A stretch of 64,000 nucleotides of DNA from AC-32 sp963728765 (GTDB lineage Bacteria > Actinomycetota > Thermoleophilia > Gaiellales > Gaiellaceae): NCBI GenBank assembly GCA_963728765.1, contig CAVSKX010000002.1, forward strand, positions 496,001 through 560,000. The letters run 5' to 3'. The position numbers were made by a program, and so were the translations under genes. Of the stretch, positions 1 through 9,087 are shown piece after piece (position 1 is the stretch's first letter; each line of letters opens with the position of its first letter). The notes beneath the pieces were generated by a model. That model searched no databases. It was not told the DNA's origin and was given only the letters and a program-made list of their open reading frames with translations.

Positions 1-2
1 AC

Positions 3-1301
3 GCCGACGAGCGATTCAGCAATATGTGGGTCTTCGGCGGTGGCGCGCACGCGGCGCGGACGGTCCTTTCGGTCATCGCTGGCTCACTTATCACCGTCGC
101 CGGCCTCACCTTTTCGTTGACGATGATCGTGCTGCAGCTTACGTCGAGCCAGTTCAGTCCTCGAGTCGTCCGGAACTACCTCGGCGATCGGATCGCGCAG
201 GTGACCATTGGGTCGTTCGTCGGCATTTTCGCCTTCTGCCTGCTGGCGCTGCGCTCGGTTGGCGATCAGTCGGAGCAGCCGGCCGTCCCCCGGTTGACTG
301 TCACGGTCGCGAGCGGCCTCGCGCTCTTCGCGCTCGCGATGCTGATCGCTTTCATCCACCACATCGCGCAACTAGTACAGGCGTCGGAGCTGAGTGGTCG
401 CCTCGGCCGGGAGACGCTCGAGGCGATCGAGCGTCTGTATCCATCGCATTTCGGCGAAGCCGTCACCCCCGACAAGCCGGAGGATCTCGTTGAGCGTTGG
501 CGCCGCGAGGAACCCGCCGGAATCGTCCTCGCCGATCATCAGGGATTCGTCCAGAGCGTCGAGCTGTCAAATCTTGTGGGAGCGCTCCCCGATCCGGACG
601 CACGGGTTCACGTGCTCGTGGCGCCGGGCGATTTCGCGTACGCCCACGAGCCCGTTGCGGAGGTCTGGCCGTCTGCCTGCGTCGACAGCGCCCGCGATGT
701 CGTCCTGCGCAACATCACCGCGGGCGGCGAGCGTGACATCGACCAAGACGCGCATTTCGGCTTCCGGCAGTTGACGGATATCGCTCTCCGCGCGATCTCG
801 CCGAGCGTCAACGATCCGACCACGGCGGCGACATGCATCGCGTACCTTCGGTCTGCGCTCACGTGTCTTGCCGCGCGCGAGTTCCCGTCCGCGATTCGCC
901 AGATCGGGAACCACACCGAGCAACTCGTCGCCCGTCGCCGGACGTTCGGCGAGTATCTCGAGTCGTTCGCGGAGATCGGACGCTATGCGGCAGGCGACGC
1001 GCGCGTGGTTCGGGACCTCCTCGGTGCGCTCGCAGCTATCGGGCGCGCCGCGGCGGCAGTCGGTGCCGGCGATCGAGCCGCGAACGTGCGGGAGGTCGCG
1101 GCAGCGATTGCGGAACAGGCGCTTGCGGAGGTCCGTTGCGACCGCGACCGTGGGCTCGTCCGCGAGGCGCTCCGAGAGGTCGAGCATCTCGTCGATGGAA
1201 CAGGGGCAACAGCGCAGCCTGCCTCGACAGCGAGTGGCTTGACCGCGACTGCGTCTGAACGTTCCCCACGAAACACGATTCGGAAGCGAACGGGTCACTA
1301 G
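3..1301 (+). CDS. DUF2254 predicted membrane protein, 5'-truncated by the window edge
   Basis: The reading frame is open from the left edge, so the true start lies outside; the first ATG is at 24. Three hydrophobic segments lie near residues 12-38, 58-75 and 93-115 counted from that ATG, and the stretch around TFSLTMIVLQLTSSQFSPR is the hallmark of DUF2254. A long soluble C-terminal part follows, containing the conserved DIALRAISPSVNDPTTA segment. The family has no established function; it is an inner-membrane protein with a cytoplasmic domain. It is convergent with the methyltransferase gene, the two stop codons lying back to back. Family call is firm, function unknown. Confidence 0.85.
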   Translation, partial: ADERFSNMWVFGGGAHAARTVLSVIAGSLITVAGLTFSLTMIVLQLTSSQFSPRVVRNYLGDRIAQVTIGSFVGIFAFCLLALRSVGDQSEQPAVPRLTVTVASGLALFALAMLIAFIHHIAQLVQASELSGRLGRETLEAIERLYPSHFGEAVTPDKPEDLVERWRREEPAGIVLADHQGFVQSVELSNLVGALPDPDARVHVLVAPGDFAYAHEPVAEVWPSACVDSARDVVLRNITAGGERDIDQDAHFGFRQLTDIALRAISPSVNDPTTAATCIAYLRSALTCLAAREFPSAIRQIGNHTEQLVARRRTFGEYLESFAEIGRYAAGDARVVRDLLGALAAIGRAAAAVGAGDRAANVREVAAAIAEQALAEVRCDRDRGLVREALREVEHLVDGTGATAQPASTASGLTATASERSPRNTIRKRTGH

Positions 1302-2273
1302 CTATCGCCACGCCTCGCCGCGCGCGCCCCGGCGATCTGACCGAGCTGAGCCGCACGCGCCAGGGCGATCACTCGATCGAGGGAGGGCCTTGGCCTCTCG
1401 ACGGGGGATGCTTGCGGGCGTTCGGGCGGCGTCACTCCGGGGCGCCTTGCGTCCCGCGACGAGCAGGTATTCGGCCGAGGTCAGTCCCTCGTGCAGCTCG
1501 CGCAGCCGAGAGCGGAGCTCGGGCCAGCGTCCGTCGGCCTCGGTCATCGCCCGCGCCGCCATCAGCGGGCCGAACCGGGTCGAGTGGTACTCGATGTCGT
1601 CGTCGGCGGAGTCGAACGGCGGGACCTCCAGCACGCCACGCTCGAACTCGAGCTCGATCCCGGTGCCCGCGAACAGCGTCCCGACGTGCTGCTCCGAGCC
1701 CCAAAGCCACGGCGGGTCGACGAACGCGGGCGGTGCGGGCAGGTAGGTGGCGGTCGTGCGCAGGATGTGCGTGACGGCGCTGTCCTCGGACCAGTTGCAC
1801 AGGGTCATCCGGCCACCGGGCCGCAACACGCGCGCGAGCTCCGCGGCGGCGACATGGTGGCGCGGCGCGAACATCACCCCGAGCGTCGAGACGACGACGT
1901 CGAAGCTCTCGTCGGCGAACGGCAGCGCCTCCGCGTCTCCCTCGACCCAGTCGATCGTGGCTCCTGCCTCGGCGGCAAGTGCACGACCAGTTGCGAGCAG
2001 TTCGGGGGTGAGGTCGAGCGCGACGACGCGGGCCCCGGCCCCGGCGGCCGGCAGCGCCGCGTTCCCGGTGCCGCATGCGACGTCGAGCACCTCCTCCCCC
2101 GCCCCGACGCCGCTCCGAACCACGACTCGCTCCCCCAGCGGCCCGAGCTCGCGGCGGGCAATCGCCGCGTAGTCGCCGGCGGCCCAGGCCTTCCGTGCAC
2201 GCCGCTTGAGCTCCGCGAGCAGCGGAGCCTCGGCCAGGCTGGCGACGATGGGTGAATGCGCCGGCAGTCTCAT
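1302..2273 (-). CDS. Class I SAM-dependent methyltransferase (UbiE/ArsM-like)
   Basis: Rossmann methyltransferase. The SAM-binding motif VLDVACGTGNAAL lies near residue 62, an acidic motif II (ALDLTPELL) follows, then EGDAEALPFADESFD and the RVLRPGG post-motif. The ATG at 2273 overlaps the stop of the upstream DsrE gene by one base, so translation is probably coupled. The frame opens about 80 codons further upstream, but that part antisense-reads the DsrE gene and is not family-like. Homology ends near VAGRK; the last 45 or so residues are basic low-complexity sequence, suggesting loss of the original stop. Substrate unknown. A similar methyltransferase tail next to a DsrE gene recurs at 17.6 kb. 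Confidence 0.85.
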   Translation of the reverse strand: MRLPAHSPIVASLAEAPLLAELKRRARKAWAAGDYAAIARRELGPLGERVVVRSGVGAGEEVLDVACGTGNAALPAAGAGARVVALDLTPELLATGRALAAEAGATIDWVEGDAEALPFADESFDVVVSTLGVMFAPRHHVAAAELARVLRPGGRMTLCNWSEDSAVTHILRTTATYLPAPPAFVDPPWLWGSEQHVGTLFAGTGIELEFERGVLEVPPFDSADDDIEYHSTRFGPLMAARAMTEADGRWPELRSRLRELHEGLTSAEYLLVAGRKAPRSDAARTPASIPRREAKALPRSSDRPGACGSARSDRRGARGEAWR

Positions 2274-2650
2274 CAGTAGCTGAAGACGGTTGCGCCGGCT
2301 CCGATCCACTCCCACATCGGCGTCGCGCCGGTCAAGCGTGCGTTCGGGACGAGCGCGCCCTCGTCGAGGCTGCGCGCACTGAAACAGATCGGACACGGGA
2401 GCAACTCCCCGCCCTTTTCGCGGAACTGCTCGAGCAGCCGCTCGAGCGGCGGGCAGCCGTCGCACGCCACGCCGACGCCGTACCCCGGGAGGGCGAGTCG
2501 GACGGCTTCTTTCGTCAGCCACACTCCCACGCGCCTTCCTGCGTCGAGCGCGGCGCCGGCGACGAGCAGAGCGACGGTGACGCGTTCGGCGTCCTCGAGA
2601 CCCGTGCTGAGGTTGATCAGGACGCTGTGGTTTTCTGGAGTCTCGGTCAT
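2273..2650 (-). CDS. DsrE/DsrF-like family protein
   Basis: Small DsrE-fold protein of about 125 residues, a family of sulfur-relay and sulfur-carrier proteins. It has the N-terminal strand VLINLSTGLEDAERV, a central PPLERLLEQF helix, a CPIC pair of cysteines, and a C-terminus GATPMWEW..TVFSY. The ATG at 2650 is preferred because the paralogue at 17231-17593 starts at the equivalent position; a TTG at 2692 is the alternative. The stop codon overlaps the start of the methyltransferase gene and the LuxR-type gene ends 47 bases upstream, so the three probably form one operon. Biochemical role unknown. Confidence 0.85.
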   Translation of the reverse strand: MTETPENHSVLINLSTGLEDAERVTVALLVAGAALDAGRRVGVWLTKEAVRLALPGYGVGVACDGCPPLERLLEQFREKGGELLPCPICFSARSLDEGALVPNARLTGATPMWEWIGAGATVFSY

Positions 2651-2697
2651 CCCAGCAGCGTGGCGGCCCAACGCCAGCGCTGCACCGGTCAAAACCC

Positions 2698-4389
2698 CTA
2701 ACCGGTGGCGGAATCGCGCTCGAGCCGACGAACCGCGTACGCCGCCGCCTCGGCGCGGCTGCGCAGCCCGAGCTTCACCAGGATGCTGTGCACGTGATGC
2801 TCGACCGTCTTGCGGGTGAGGAAAAGCCGCTCGGCGAGCTCCTTGTTCGTGAGCCCCTCGGCCAGCAGCTCGAGCACCTCACGCTCACGCTTGGTGAGAA
2901 CGCCGGCGTCTCGCTGCCCGCGCCGCGCCGCCCTCTCGCCGAGCGTGCGGAGAAGGCCCGCCGCGCGATCAGCGTCAGTCCCGGCCCCAAGCGACTCGAA
3001 CGCCTCGAGCGCCGCACGCGCCTCGCGCGCGGCGGCGCTCCGGTCGCGCAGCACATAGGCCAGCAGCAAATGCGTCCGCGCAACTTCCAGCCGGACGCCG
3101 AGCCGAACGAACACGACAAGCGCCCGCTCCAGCTGGTCGACCCCCGCCTCGGCATCCCCCTCGGCAGCGAGCGCGCGGCCGAGCGCTCGAGCCGACCTCG
3201 CAACGATCACCTCGCAGCCCGCTTGCTCGCTCAGCTCGACGAGCCGTTCGATCGTCATTCGCGCGTCGCCGAGCACCCCCTGCTCCAGCTGAGCTGCCGC
3301 CAACAACTCGAGCAGGACGGCCGCCTCCAGACAGGACGAAGCACCCGCTGGATAAGGACCGGCTCGCTCGGGCCGCTCGAGCTCGCGCAGACGTCGGTTG
3401 ACGACCGCCTCCGCGCCCACGGGATCGGCTCGTGCGAGACAGATCGCCGCAAGCGTCGAGGCACAGCTCGACTCGTCCTCGAAGCCGGTCAGCAGCCGCT
3501 CGGCCTCGTCCAGGCGCCCCTGCGCCAGCCTGAGCTCGGCCAACCGGGTGAGCGCCTCGGCGTACAGCGCGCGCTCCGCCGTCCTCGCACTCGCGAGAGC
3601 GGCCGCCAGTTGCCGTTCCGCCTCGGGCCAGTCGCCCGTGTCGAACAGGATCGTCCCGTAGTAGGTGCGACAGGTCGTGTACAGGTGCGGGCTGCCGTAG
3701 CGACGGGCGAACTCGTCCCCCGCGTGTATCCACTGCGCGGCCCGTTCGATGCCCGCGACCTGGCTGCAGGCACTGATCATGTTGCAGCTCGTGTACACGA
3801 CGGTCCGCAGGTTTTCGCACTCACCTCCGAGCGAGGCAGCCATCGCCTCGTCGAGCAGCGATTCGCCCTCCTCTACGCGGCCCATTTCGACCAGCGAAAC
3901 CCCGAGCTGGCTGAGAGCGCAGAGATCGAGATCGGCGTCCTCGTACGTGCGGGCAAGGTCACGCGCTTCCCCCGCCCATCGCTCGGCAGCTTGCGGATCG
4001 CGCGAGTTGTGCGCCCGCATCAGTAGCACCCAACCGCGCAGCGGCGCCAACTCGAACTCGTCGACCAACCTCGTCGCACGGCCCAACCACCCCTGTGCAG
4101 CCGCCGCATTGCCCAGGCTCACTCGATAGTGGAAGTAGAGCGTGACGGCGGCGAGCGAGGCCGAAACGGGATTCCGTCGACGCCGGAACGCGGCATAGGC
4201 GCGCTCACCGCACCGAACCGCACCCTCCGTGTCGCCGAGCCACCAGAGCGCGTCGCTCAGACCCAGCAGCGCCTCTGCCGACTCATCGTCCGCAAGAGCG
4301 CCGTCGAAAGACGCACGCGCGGCCGCCCAGTCGCCGCGCTCCAAAGCGGCTCGGCCGTCAACCAGCAGTGCCTCGACCTCGGCAGGCAC
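2698..4389 (-). CDS. LuxR-family transcriptional regulator with TPR-like N-terminal region
   Basis: A 563-residue regulator. Residues 1 to about 470 are alanine/leucine-rich helical repeats of TPR type (for example ALLGLSDALWWLGDTEGAV and LTRLAELRLAQGRLDEA). The last 68 residues are a LuxR-type helix-turn-helix with LTKREREVLELLAEGLTNKE and the recognition helix around TRKTVEHHVHSIL. No Walker A P-loop is visible, so this is not a complete MalT/LAL ATPase. It starts at a GTG and is first in a probable operon with the DsrE and methyltransferase genes, which it may control. Confidence 0.88.
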   Translation of the reverse strand: MPAEVEALLVDGRAALERGDWAAARASFDGALADDESAEALLGLSDALWWLGDTEGAVRCGERAYAAFRRRRNPVSASLAAVTLYFHYRVSLGNAAAAQGWLGRATRLVDEFELAPLRGWVLLMRAHNSRDPQAAERWAGEARDLARTYEDADLDLCALSQLGVSLVEMGRVEEGESLLDEAMAASLGGECENLRTVVYTSCNMISACSQVAGIERAAQWIHAGDEFARRYGSPHLYTTCRTYYGTILFDTGDWPEAERQLAAALASARTAERALYAEALTRLAELRLAQGRLDEAERLLTGFEDESSCASTLAAICLARADPVGAEAVVNRRLRELERPERAGPYPAGASSCLEAAVLLELLAAAQLEQGVLGDARMTIERLVELSEQAGCEVIVARSARALGRALAAEGDAEAGVDQLERALVVFVRLGVRLEVARTHLLLAYVLRDRSAAAREARAALEAFESLGAGTDADRAAGLLRTLGERAARRGQRDAGVLTKREREVLELLAEGLTNKELAERLFLTRKTVEHHVHSILVKLGLRSRAEAAAYAVRRLERDSATG

Positions 4390-4442
4390 CCCGGCATCCT
4401 AGGCACGCTCGCCGCACAGCCACCCACCGCTACGTTTGACGG

Positions 4443-4671
4443 GTGAAGGGCCGCGCAGCGCACCTGTCCGGCAACAAGCGTTACGAACCGTCTGCCGCCG
4501 CCCGAGAGACAACAGGTTGGGGACAGGTCTTGGGGACAGGTACCGGGCTCCGCGGGAAGCCTCGGGGCGGCTCGAGAAACACTGCGAACAAGGCAGCAAA
4601 GCCGCCTAGATCCACGAAAACAAGGCGGGACGTGCGACTCCTTCGACCCGCCGCCGCCAGCTTCAGCCTCC
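4443..4671 (+). other. Gene-free stretch before tRNA remnant A; possible decayed integrase 3' end
   Basis: About 230 bases between the LuxR gene and remnant A with no credible gene. It contains a perfect 12-base direct repeat, TTGGGGACAGGT, at 4517-4528 and 4530-4541. Repetitive codons of this sort occur at the 3' ends of some tyrosine-recombinase genes, and recognisable recombinase tails precede remnants C, D and E. Here the resemblance is weak. It may equally be a recombinase arm-binding site. Confidence 0.3.
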
Positions 4672-4713
4672 ATGGTAAGGAGGGGGTCGACGGTTCGAGT
4701 CCGTCAGAGGGCT
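4672..4713 (+). repeat. tRNA-Thr(GGU)-like 3' half, copy A (attachment-site remnant)
   Basis: Reads as anticodon loop ATGGTAA (anticodon GGT), 3' anticodon stem GGAGG, variable loop, T-arm GACGG-TTCGAGT-CCGTC and acceptor strand AGAGGGC plus T. CCTCC just upstream could still pair with GGAGG. No D-arm or 5' acceptor strand precedes it, so this is a 3' half, not a tRNA gene. Such halves are what recombinases leave after inserting into a tRNA gene. The integrase gene ends inside it from the right. Confidence 0.85.
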
Positions 4714-5889
4714 CTTCTGTTGGGTCTCGTAGCGGGGGCTCGGGGTCTTGACGTCCATCGAGCGTCCACCGCCCGCGGGGAACGGCTTCTGCGAGGCCTG
4801 GAACCCGTGTCTCTGCGCGGCTCTTCGGCCCTGCGCGTCGGCGTCCACCCAGCGTCCACGGCCCGTTCAAGCGCGAGGGCGTCGAGGAGCGAGACGGCGT
4901 GCTGGTAGCTGTCGACTGCGAGGTGGCCGTAGTGAAGATCGATCATCGCGATGCTCGTGCTCATGAACCGCGAGAGGGCCAACACCGGCACGCCGGCGCG
5001 GAGCGCGAAGGTGGCATAGGTGTGGCGCAGGTCGTAGAGGTCGCGCAGCGGCTTGATCCCGACGCTTTTCTGGACCGGCTTCCAGTGCCGCCGGTTGAAG
5101 TTGCGGAAGTCGAGGTGGCCGCCGCGCGTGTTCGGAAACAGCAGCGAGCTGTCTTCTCGCAGCGGCGGCTGGTCGAGCGCCTCGAGTGCGATCGCCTGCA
5201 GCGGCACCGCGCGTCGGCTCAGCCGCGTCTTGGTCTGCTTGACCCGTCCGTTCGCATACGCCCGTCGAACCTGGACGACACCGGCGGCCCGATCGAGGTC
5301 GCCCTGTTCGAGCGCGAACAGCTCCGAGGGTCGAAGCCCGGTCGCGGCCGCGAACACGACCATCGGCCCGAACCTCGGCCCCAACCGCTCGGCGAGCGAG
5401 CGGATCTGCACCCAGGAATCGAATGGCCGCTGCTCGCGGGAGCGCCGCCCAGGATTCGGCACTCCACGTTTGGCCGGGTTGTCGTCGAGCAGGTTCCAGG
5501 CAACCGCACGATTCAGCACCTGCCGCAGCGCCTGGGTCGCCTCGAAGCGGTGCCCTTCCGGAACGAGAGCTCAGCAAGGCGCACATCACCCAGCTCGGCG
5601 GTCGCCTTCCCGAGCAGCCAGCGAAGCTTCGCGACCGTGACACGCTCACCCTGATGCGCCTCGAGGTACTCCTCGACCCACTCGCCGAGCGTCAGCGTCA
5701 CCGCACGGCGGCCGTGGAGGAGCCGGGCGAGCTTGCTCTGGAGAGCTCTCTGCGCTTCAGTCTTGCTGCTGAACCCGCCTACCTGCAGCCTCGCCGAGCC
5801 TCGGCCTGCGACGCGATACCGGTAGGCCCACGACGGCTCCCCGTCGGCGCACGTGCCTTCAGCTTGAACACCTGACCTTGCTGGATCAC
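4704..5889 (-). pseudogene. Tyrosine recombinase (phage-type integrase), frameshifted
   Basis: Site-specific recombinase. A GTG at 5889 with a GAGGAGG ribosome site starts VFKLKARA. The frame then shifts near 5850 into ..EPSWAYRYRVAGRG..GGFSSKTEAQRAL (arm-binding and SAM-like N-terminal domains), and again near 5555 into ALRQVLNRAVAW..NPAKRG and the catalytic domain. Visible catalytic elements are TGLRPSE (first Arg), YDLRHTYATF (HxxR-type box with Tyr in the first place) and DLHYGHL (nucleophile Tyr). Both shifts behave as single missing bases; repairing them gives about 395 residues, normal for the family. The 3' end runs into tRNA remnant A, as expected for an integrase next to its own attachment site. 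Confidence 0.85.
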
Positions 5890-6373
5890 CTCGAAACCTC
5901 CTCGATCGACAACGGGATCGAGGAATCACGGCTGCGCCGCGACGACGACCACCTCGCTCAGCGAGGGGGTGTCGACAGGACTGCCTCGGAGACAAACGCT
6001 CACGGCCGTCAACGCAGGCTGCCCTCCCCTCAACCGGCTTTAACTGGGCGATGCATAAGACCGCTTTGGGTCGCTTGTTGTCTGAGGTGCAAACCTGCAC
6101 TTTTGCAGGGGCTTTGCACTCCAACGCGCCAGAATTGCACCCCGCCGAGAGCCGCCCAGCCCTCTAGACCACCCCACCCGAGTTTCGTTGCATATTCAAG
6201 TGAAGTAAGACCAGCGCGCCGCGTCTGCGCGGGCCGCCCCTTGCGGGGCTGGCCCCGCGCCAGCCGTCACCGCGCCCAGCACCCCGCCATTCGGGTGCCG
6301 CAACGCACACTCGCCCAGGTGATGGACGTTAGCCTCCGACGGCGGAGCGTGAAGCGCCGCCAGGAGGCGGACG

Positions 6374-7542
6374 ATGAACTGGCCCTCGCGAACGCTCCAA
6401 CTCATTCGTCTGGTCGGAGCGTGCGCGATCGTCCTCCCTGCGAGTGCGTGCGGCGGCTCGGGCACCCAAGCGGGCGATCGAGGCCGTGTGCTCAGGTCGA
6501 CACTCCAGACTCTCGTCGAAGGACAAGGATCGCCGCCCGGAGCGGTGGGGCTGGTTCAGGTCTACGGGGGGCGTGCGTCGGCCGCGGCGGGCGTGGCGAG
6601 CCTCCAGCCGCGGAGGCCGATGAAGCCGGCAGATCGTTTCCGCGTCGGCAGCGTGACCAAGACCTTCGTTGCGGCGCTGACGCTGTCGCTGGCCGCTGAG
6701 GGAAAGCTGAGCCTCAGCGACACTGTCGCGCGTTGGCTCCCAGGGGCTTTCCCCTACGGCTCACGGATCACGATCCGTCAACTCCTGAACCACACCAGCG
6801 GCCTCTACGACTTCACACAGGACCCGCGGGTGGAGGCTCGTGTGCAGGCCCAGATCGCCACCATTCACGCCGGAAGGTCGACCCACGGCACGGACCTGAG
6901 CCCACGCGCTGTGGTCCGCATAGCAGCCTCCCACCCGCTCGACTTCTCACCGGGTTCCGACTGGAATTACTCGAACACCGGCTACGTCGTGCTCGGCCTC
7001 ATCGATGAGAAGGCTGCTGGGGAACCGCTCGCGGCTGGCCTGCGAAGGCGCATCTTCAAACCGCTACGGCTTCACCAGACGACGTTCGCTCCTGGCAGCG
7101 AGATCCCTGGCCCACACGCGACGGGATATTTGATCCAGCCCGGAGGCAGACAGATGTGGCCCGCCGACACGACGCCGCCAGGTGGCTGGGCCGCTTCCGC
7201 GATCGTCTCGAACACGGCCGACCTGGCGCGCTTCTTCAGCGCGTTACTCGGCGGACAACTCCTCCCAGCCCGCCGAATGCGCGAGATGCTGACGACTGTC
7301 AGCACGCACACCAGAACTACGACGGCGGCGCGACGACGCACGGCCTCGGCATCTTCCGCTTCCCGCTGGCCTGCGGGGCGGCCTGGGGACACTCGGGCGG
7401 TGAGCCCGGCTTCGTCGTCTACGTTCTGAGCGACCGCCACGCTCGACACCTGACGATCCTCGCCATCAACGGACAGAATCAAGCGAGCATCAAGAATCTC
7501 AGTGCCACCGCCGAACGCCTCTACTGTCGCTCGCGCTCTTGA
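6374..7542 (+). pseudogene. Serine hydrolase, beta-lactamase/class C PBP family lipoprotein, frameshifted
   Basis: A ribosome site AGGAGG sits six bases before the ATG. Residues 1-26 are a lipoprotein signal with lipobox ASAC (Cys26). The active-site motifs are SVTK (Ser93-Lys96) and YSN (Tyr199-Asn201). Near 7308 one base is missing: the frame goes off into TRTTTAARRR, while the true C-terminus, containing THGLGIFRF and HSGGEPGF (the KTG-equivalent HSG), continues in another frame to 7542. The family comprises extracytoplasmic esterases and DD-peptidases. The catalytic His-Ser-Gly part is separated from the N-terminus, so it is probably inactive unless the shift is a sequencing error. Confidence 0.85.
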
Positions 7543-7661
7543 GTAGGGGCCGGCTCTGGTGTGGCCCATTGGCGCACAGCCCTGGTGGCCAGCAGATCGG
7601 GTGACATTGCTGAACCCTCGCGCAGCCCGGCATCTGCTGCCTGCAACTTGCGATCTAAGGG

Positions 7662-8189
7662 TTAGACCGTGGAGCGGTAGATGTCCGAACGCTCCCAGAC
7701 CAGCTGCCGATCGCGACCAAGCCGTGCGGTCACGAACACACCTGCGCCTAGCTTGCTCTCGTCGAACACCTTGAGGCGACGCGGCGGAAAGACGTAGAAG
7801 CGGTACGCGTCGAGCTCCTCCCGCCGGTAGTCGGGGAAGCGCGCCGCGTACAACCGTTCCGCGTCGGTATCGGCCGAGCGCTCGAGTTCCCGCGCCGTTC
7901 CGAACAGCTGGATGCCACGGTCGGCGCCGCCCCATCGCTGCTCCGAGTCATATACCGCTACGGATGCATTGCCGTTCGCGCGGATGTTTCGCGAATGCTG
8001 CGCACCTGGCTCCGATAACCAGACGAGCTGAAGGTTTCGGCTCCACGCGAAGTACGCGGTGTTGACGTGGGGTTGGCCGGCGGGCGTCACCGTCGCGATC
8101 GCACACAGCGTCGACGCTTCCAGCAGACTCTTCGCCGTCGACGCAACTCGGCCAGCGGCCACTCGACGCTTCGAGCGCACGATCGCCAT
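7662..8189 (-). CDS. Pyridoxamine 5'-phosphate oxidase-like (FMN split-barrel) protein
   Basis: 175-residue protein with the split beta-barrel signature LCAIATVTPAGQPHVNTAYFAWS and NIRANGNASVAVYD, then FGTARELE. Members bind FMN, F420 or haem and carry out small-molecule redox chemistry in the cytoplasm. The C-terminus (YRFYVFPPRRLKVFDE) fits the family, so the gene looks complete. It is convergent with the broken serine hydrolase and divergent from the cupin gene. Substrate not predictable. Confidence 0.85.
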   Translation of the reverse strand: MAIVRSKRRVAAGRVASTAKSLLEASTLCAIATVTPAGQPHVNTAYFAWSRNLQLVWLSEPGAQHSRNIRANGNASVAVYDSEQRWGGADRGIQLFGTARELERSADTDAERLYAARFPDYRREELDAYRFYVFPPRRLKVFDESKLGAGVFVTARLGRDRQLVWERSDIYRSTV

Positions 8190-8357
8190 CTGGAATCAGC
8201 ATGTCACGGCGTCAGGTGACATTCAGGAACGCTGGCCCATCTCAGCGTTACCTGGGTCGAATATCGGGGCAGGTCGACAGGCGTGGCAGAGATGCGACGG
8301 GCCGACGAGTCAGATGTCGAGCGGACAACGCTCCTAGTAGGGTCCAGCGAGACGATG

Positions 8358-8367
8358 TAGACGTCTA
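8358..8367. promoter_or_regulatory. Perfect 10-base palindrome upstream of the cupin gene
   Basis: TAGACGTCTA lies 82 bases before the cupin ATG, in the roughly 260-base divergent gap after the split-barrel gene, which otherwise holds no gene I can support. It is a candidate operator; no regulator is assigned. Confidence 0.3.
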
Positions 8368-8449
8368 TTCATGCGTGTTCGAAGAGTAGCGCGGGTCCCG
8401 CTTACCTCAGCCGGAGCGGCAAAACACCTCACGCCTCTAGGCTCGCGGC

Positions 8450-8914
8450 ATGAAGATCTTCAATCTCAACGCAGACGAGTGGGATCGCACGGAAGAGCGC
8501 GAGGGCTGGCGCTTCAAGGACGCCTGGGTCGGCGCGCACACCGACGCCGAGCTGATCGGCGCGAGCATGTACGAGGTCGAGCCGGGTAACAAGCAGGGGC
8601 CATTTCACACCCACCACGCGAACGAGGAATGGGTGATCGTCCTCCGCGGCGAGCCGACGCTGCGCACGCACGAGGGCGAGCAGCAGCTGCGCGAGGGCGA
8701 CGTCGTCGCGTTCCCGCGCGGCAAGGAGGGCGCGCACCAGATCCGCAACGACACGGACGCGCCCGTCCGCGTCCTCATGCTCTCCACGCTGATCGCGCCG
8801 GACATCGTCGAGTACCTCGACACCGGCAAGATCGGCGCGCGGAGCGTCGCCGGCGAGCGGATCATCTTCGCTCGCCCGGGGCCCGAGCTCGAATATTGGG
8901 AGGACGAGGACTAG
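8450..8914 (+). CDS. Single-domain cupin protein
   Basis: 154 residues with one cupin barrel. Motif 1 is GPFHTHHANEEWVIVLRGE, supplying metal ligands His53, His55 and Glu59 or Glu60. Motif 2 is FPRGKEGAHQIRN with His96. The spacing is canonical, so a bound metal ion is likely. The start is the ATG at 8450; only weak ribosome-site sequence precedes it. It precedes the flavoenzyme-cNMP fusion by about 170 bases on the same strand. Function could be catalytic or sensory. Confidence 0.85.
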   Translation: MKIFNLNADEWDRTEEREGWRFKDAWVGAHTDAELIGASMYEVEPGNKQGPFHTHHANEEWVIVLRGEPTLRTHEGEQQLREGDVVAFPRGKEGAHQIRNDTDAPVRVLMLSTLIAPDIVEYLDTGKIGARSVAGERIIFARPGPELEYWEDED

Positions 8915-9087
8915 TAGGTCGGGCGTCATCGCCGCGCGCTGGCGCACGCGAGCGCGCTTATCCCTGCGGTGCGCGTTGCCAGCTTGCTACGACGCGACCA
9001 GCCGAGTCGCGTGCAGTAACAGCGACTGGATGCGTGAAGCGCGGCACACCGACGGGCCGTGAGAACCGAAAACGTCGAGGAAGTAGC

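Noticed and set aside
4672..4713. Possible intact tRNA-Thr gene at copy A, since CCTCC before the loop can pair with GGAGG
   Set aside because: No D-arm and no 5' acceptor strand complementary to AGAGGGC precede it within tRNA length.
4663..4848. Minus-strand open frames containing PLTDSNRRPPPYH here and similar ones at 10952-11239, 14654-14905, 16868-17182 and 25623-25817
   Set aside because: They are antisense translation of the tRNA-Thr 3' halves (T-arm and anticodon loop), which explains their mutual similarity. They are not proteins.
5555..5850. Programmed frameshifting of the integrase
   Set aside because: Neither site has a heptameric slippery sequence, and two shifts in one gene are unlikely to be programmed; decay or sequence error is simpler.
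5878..6699. 273-codon plus-strand open frame between integrase and serine hydrolase
   Set aside because: Biased Arg/Pro composition, no ribosome site or domain, and it overlaps the hydrolase start in another frame.
8395..8440. tRNA-like string CTTACCTCAGCCGGAGCGGC before the cupin gene
   Set aside because: It resembles a D-arm, but no anticodon arm or T-arm follows with proper pairing.
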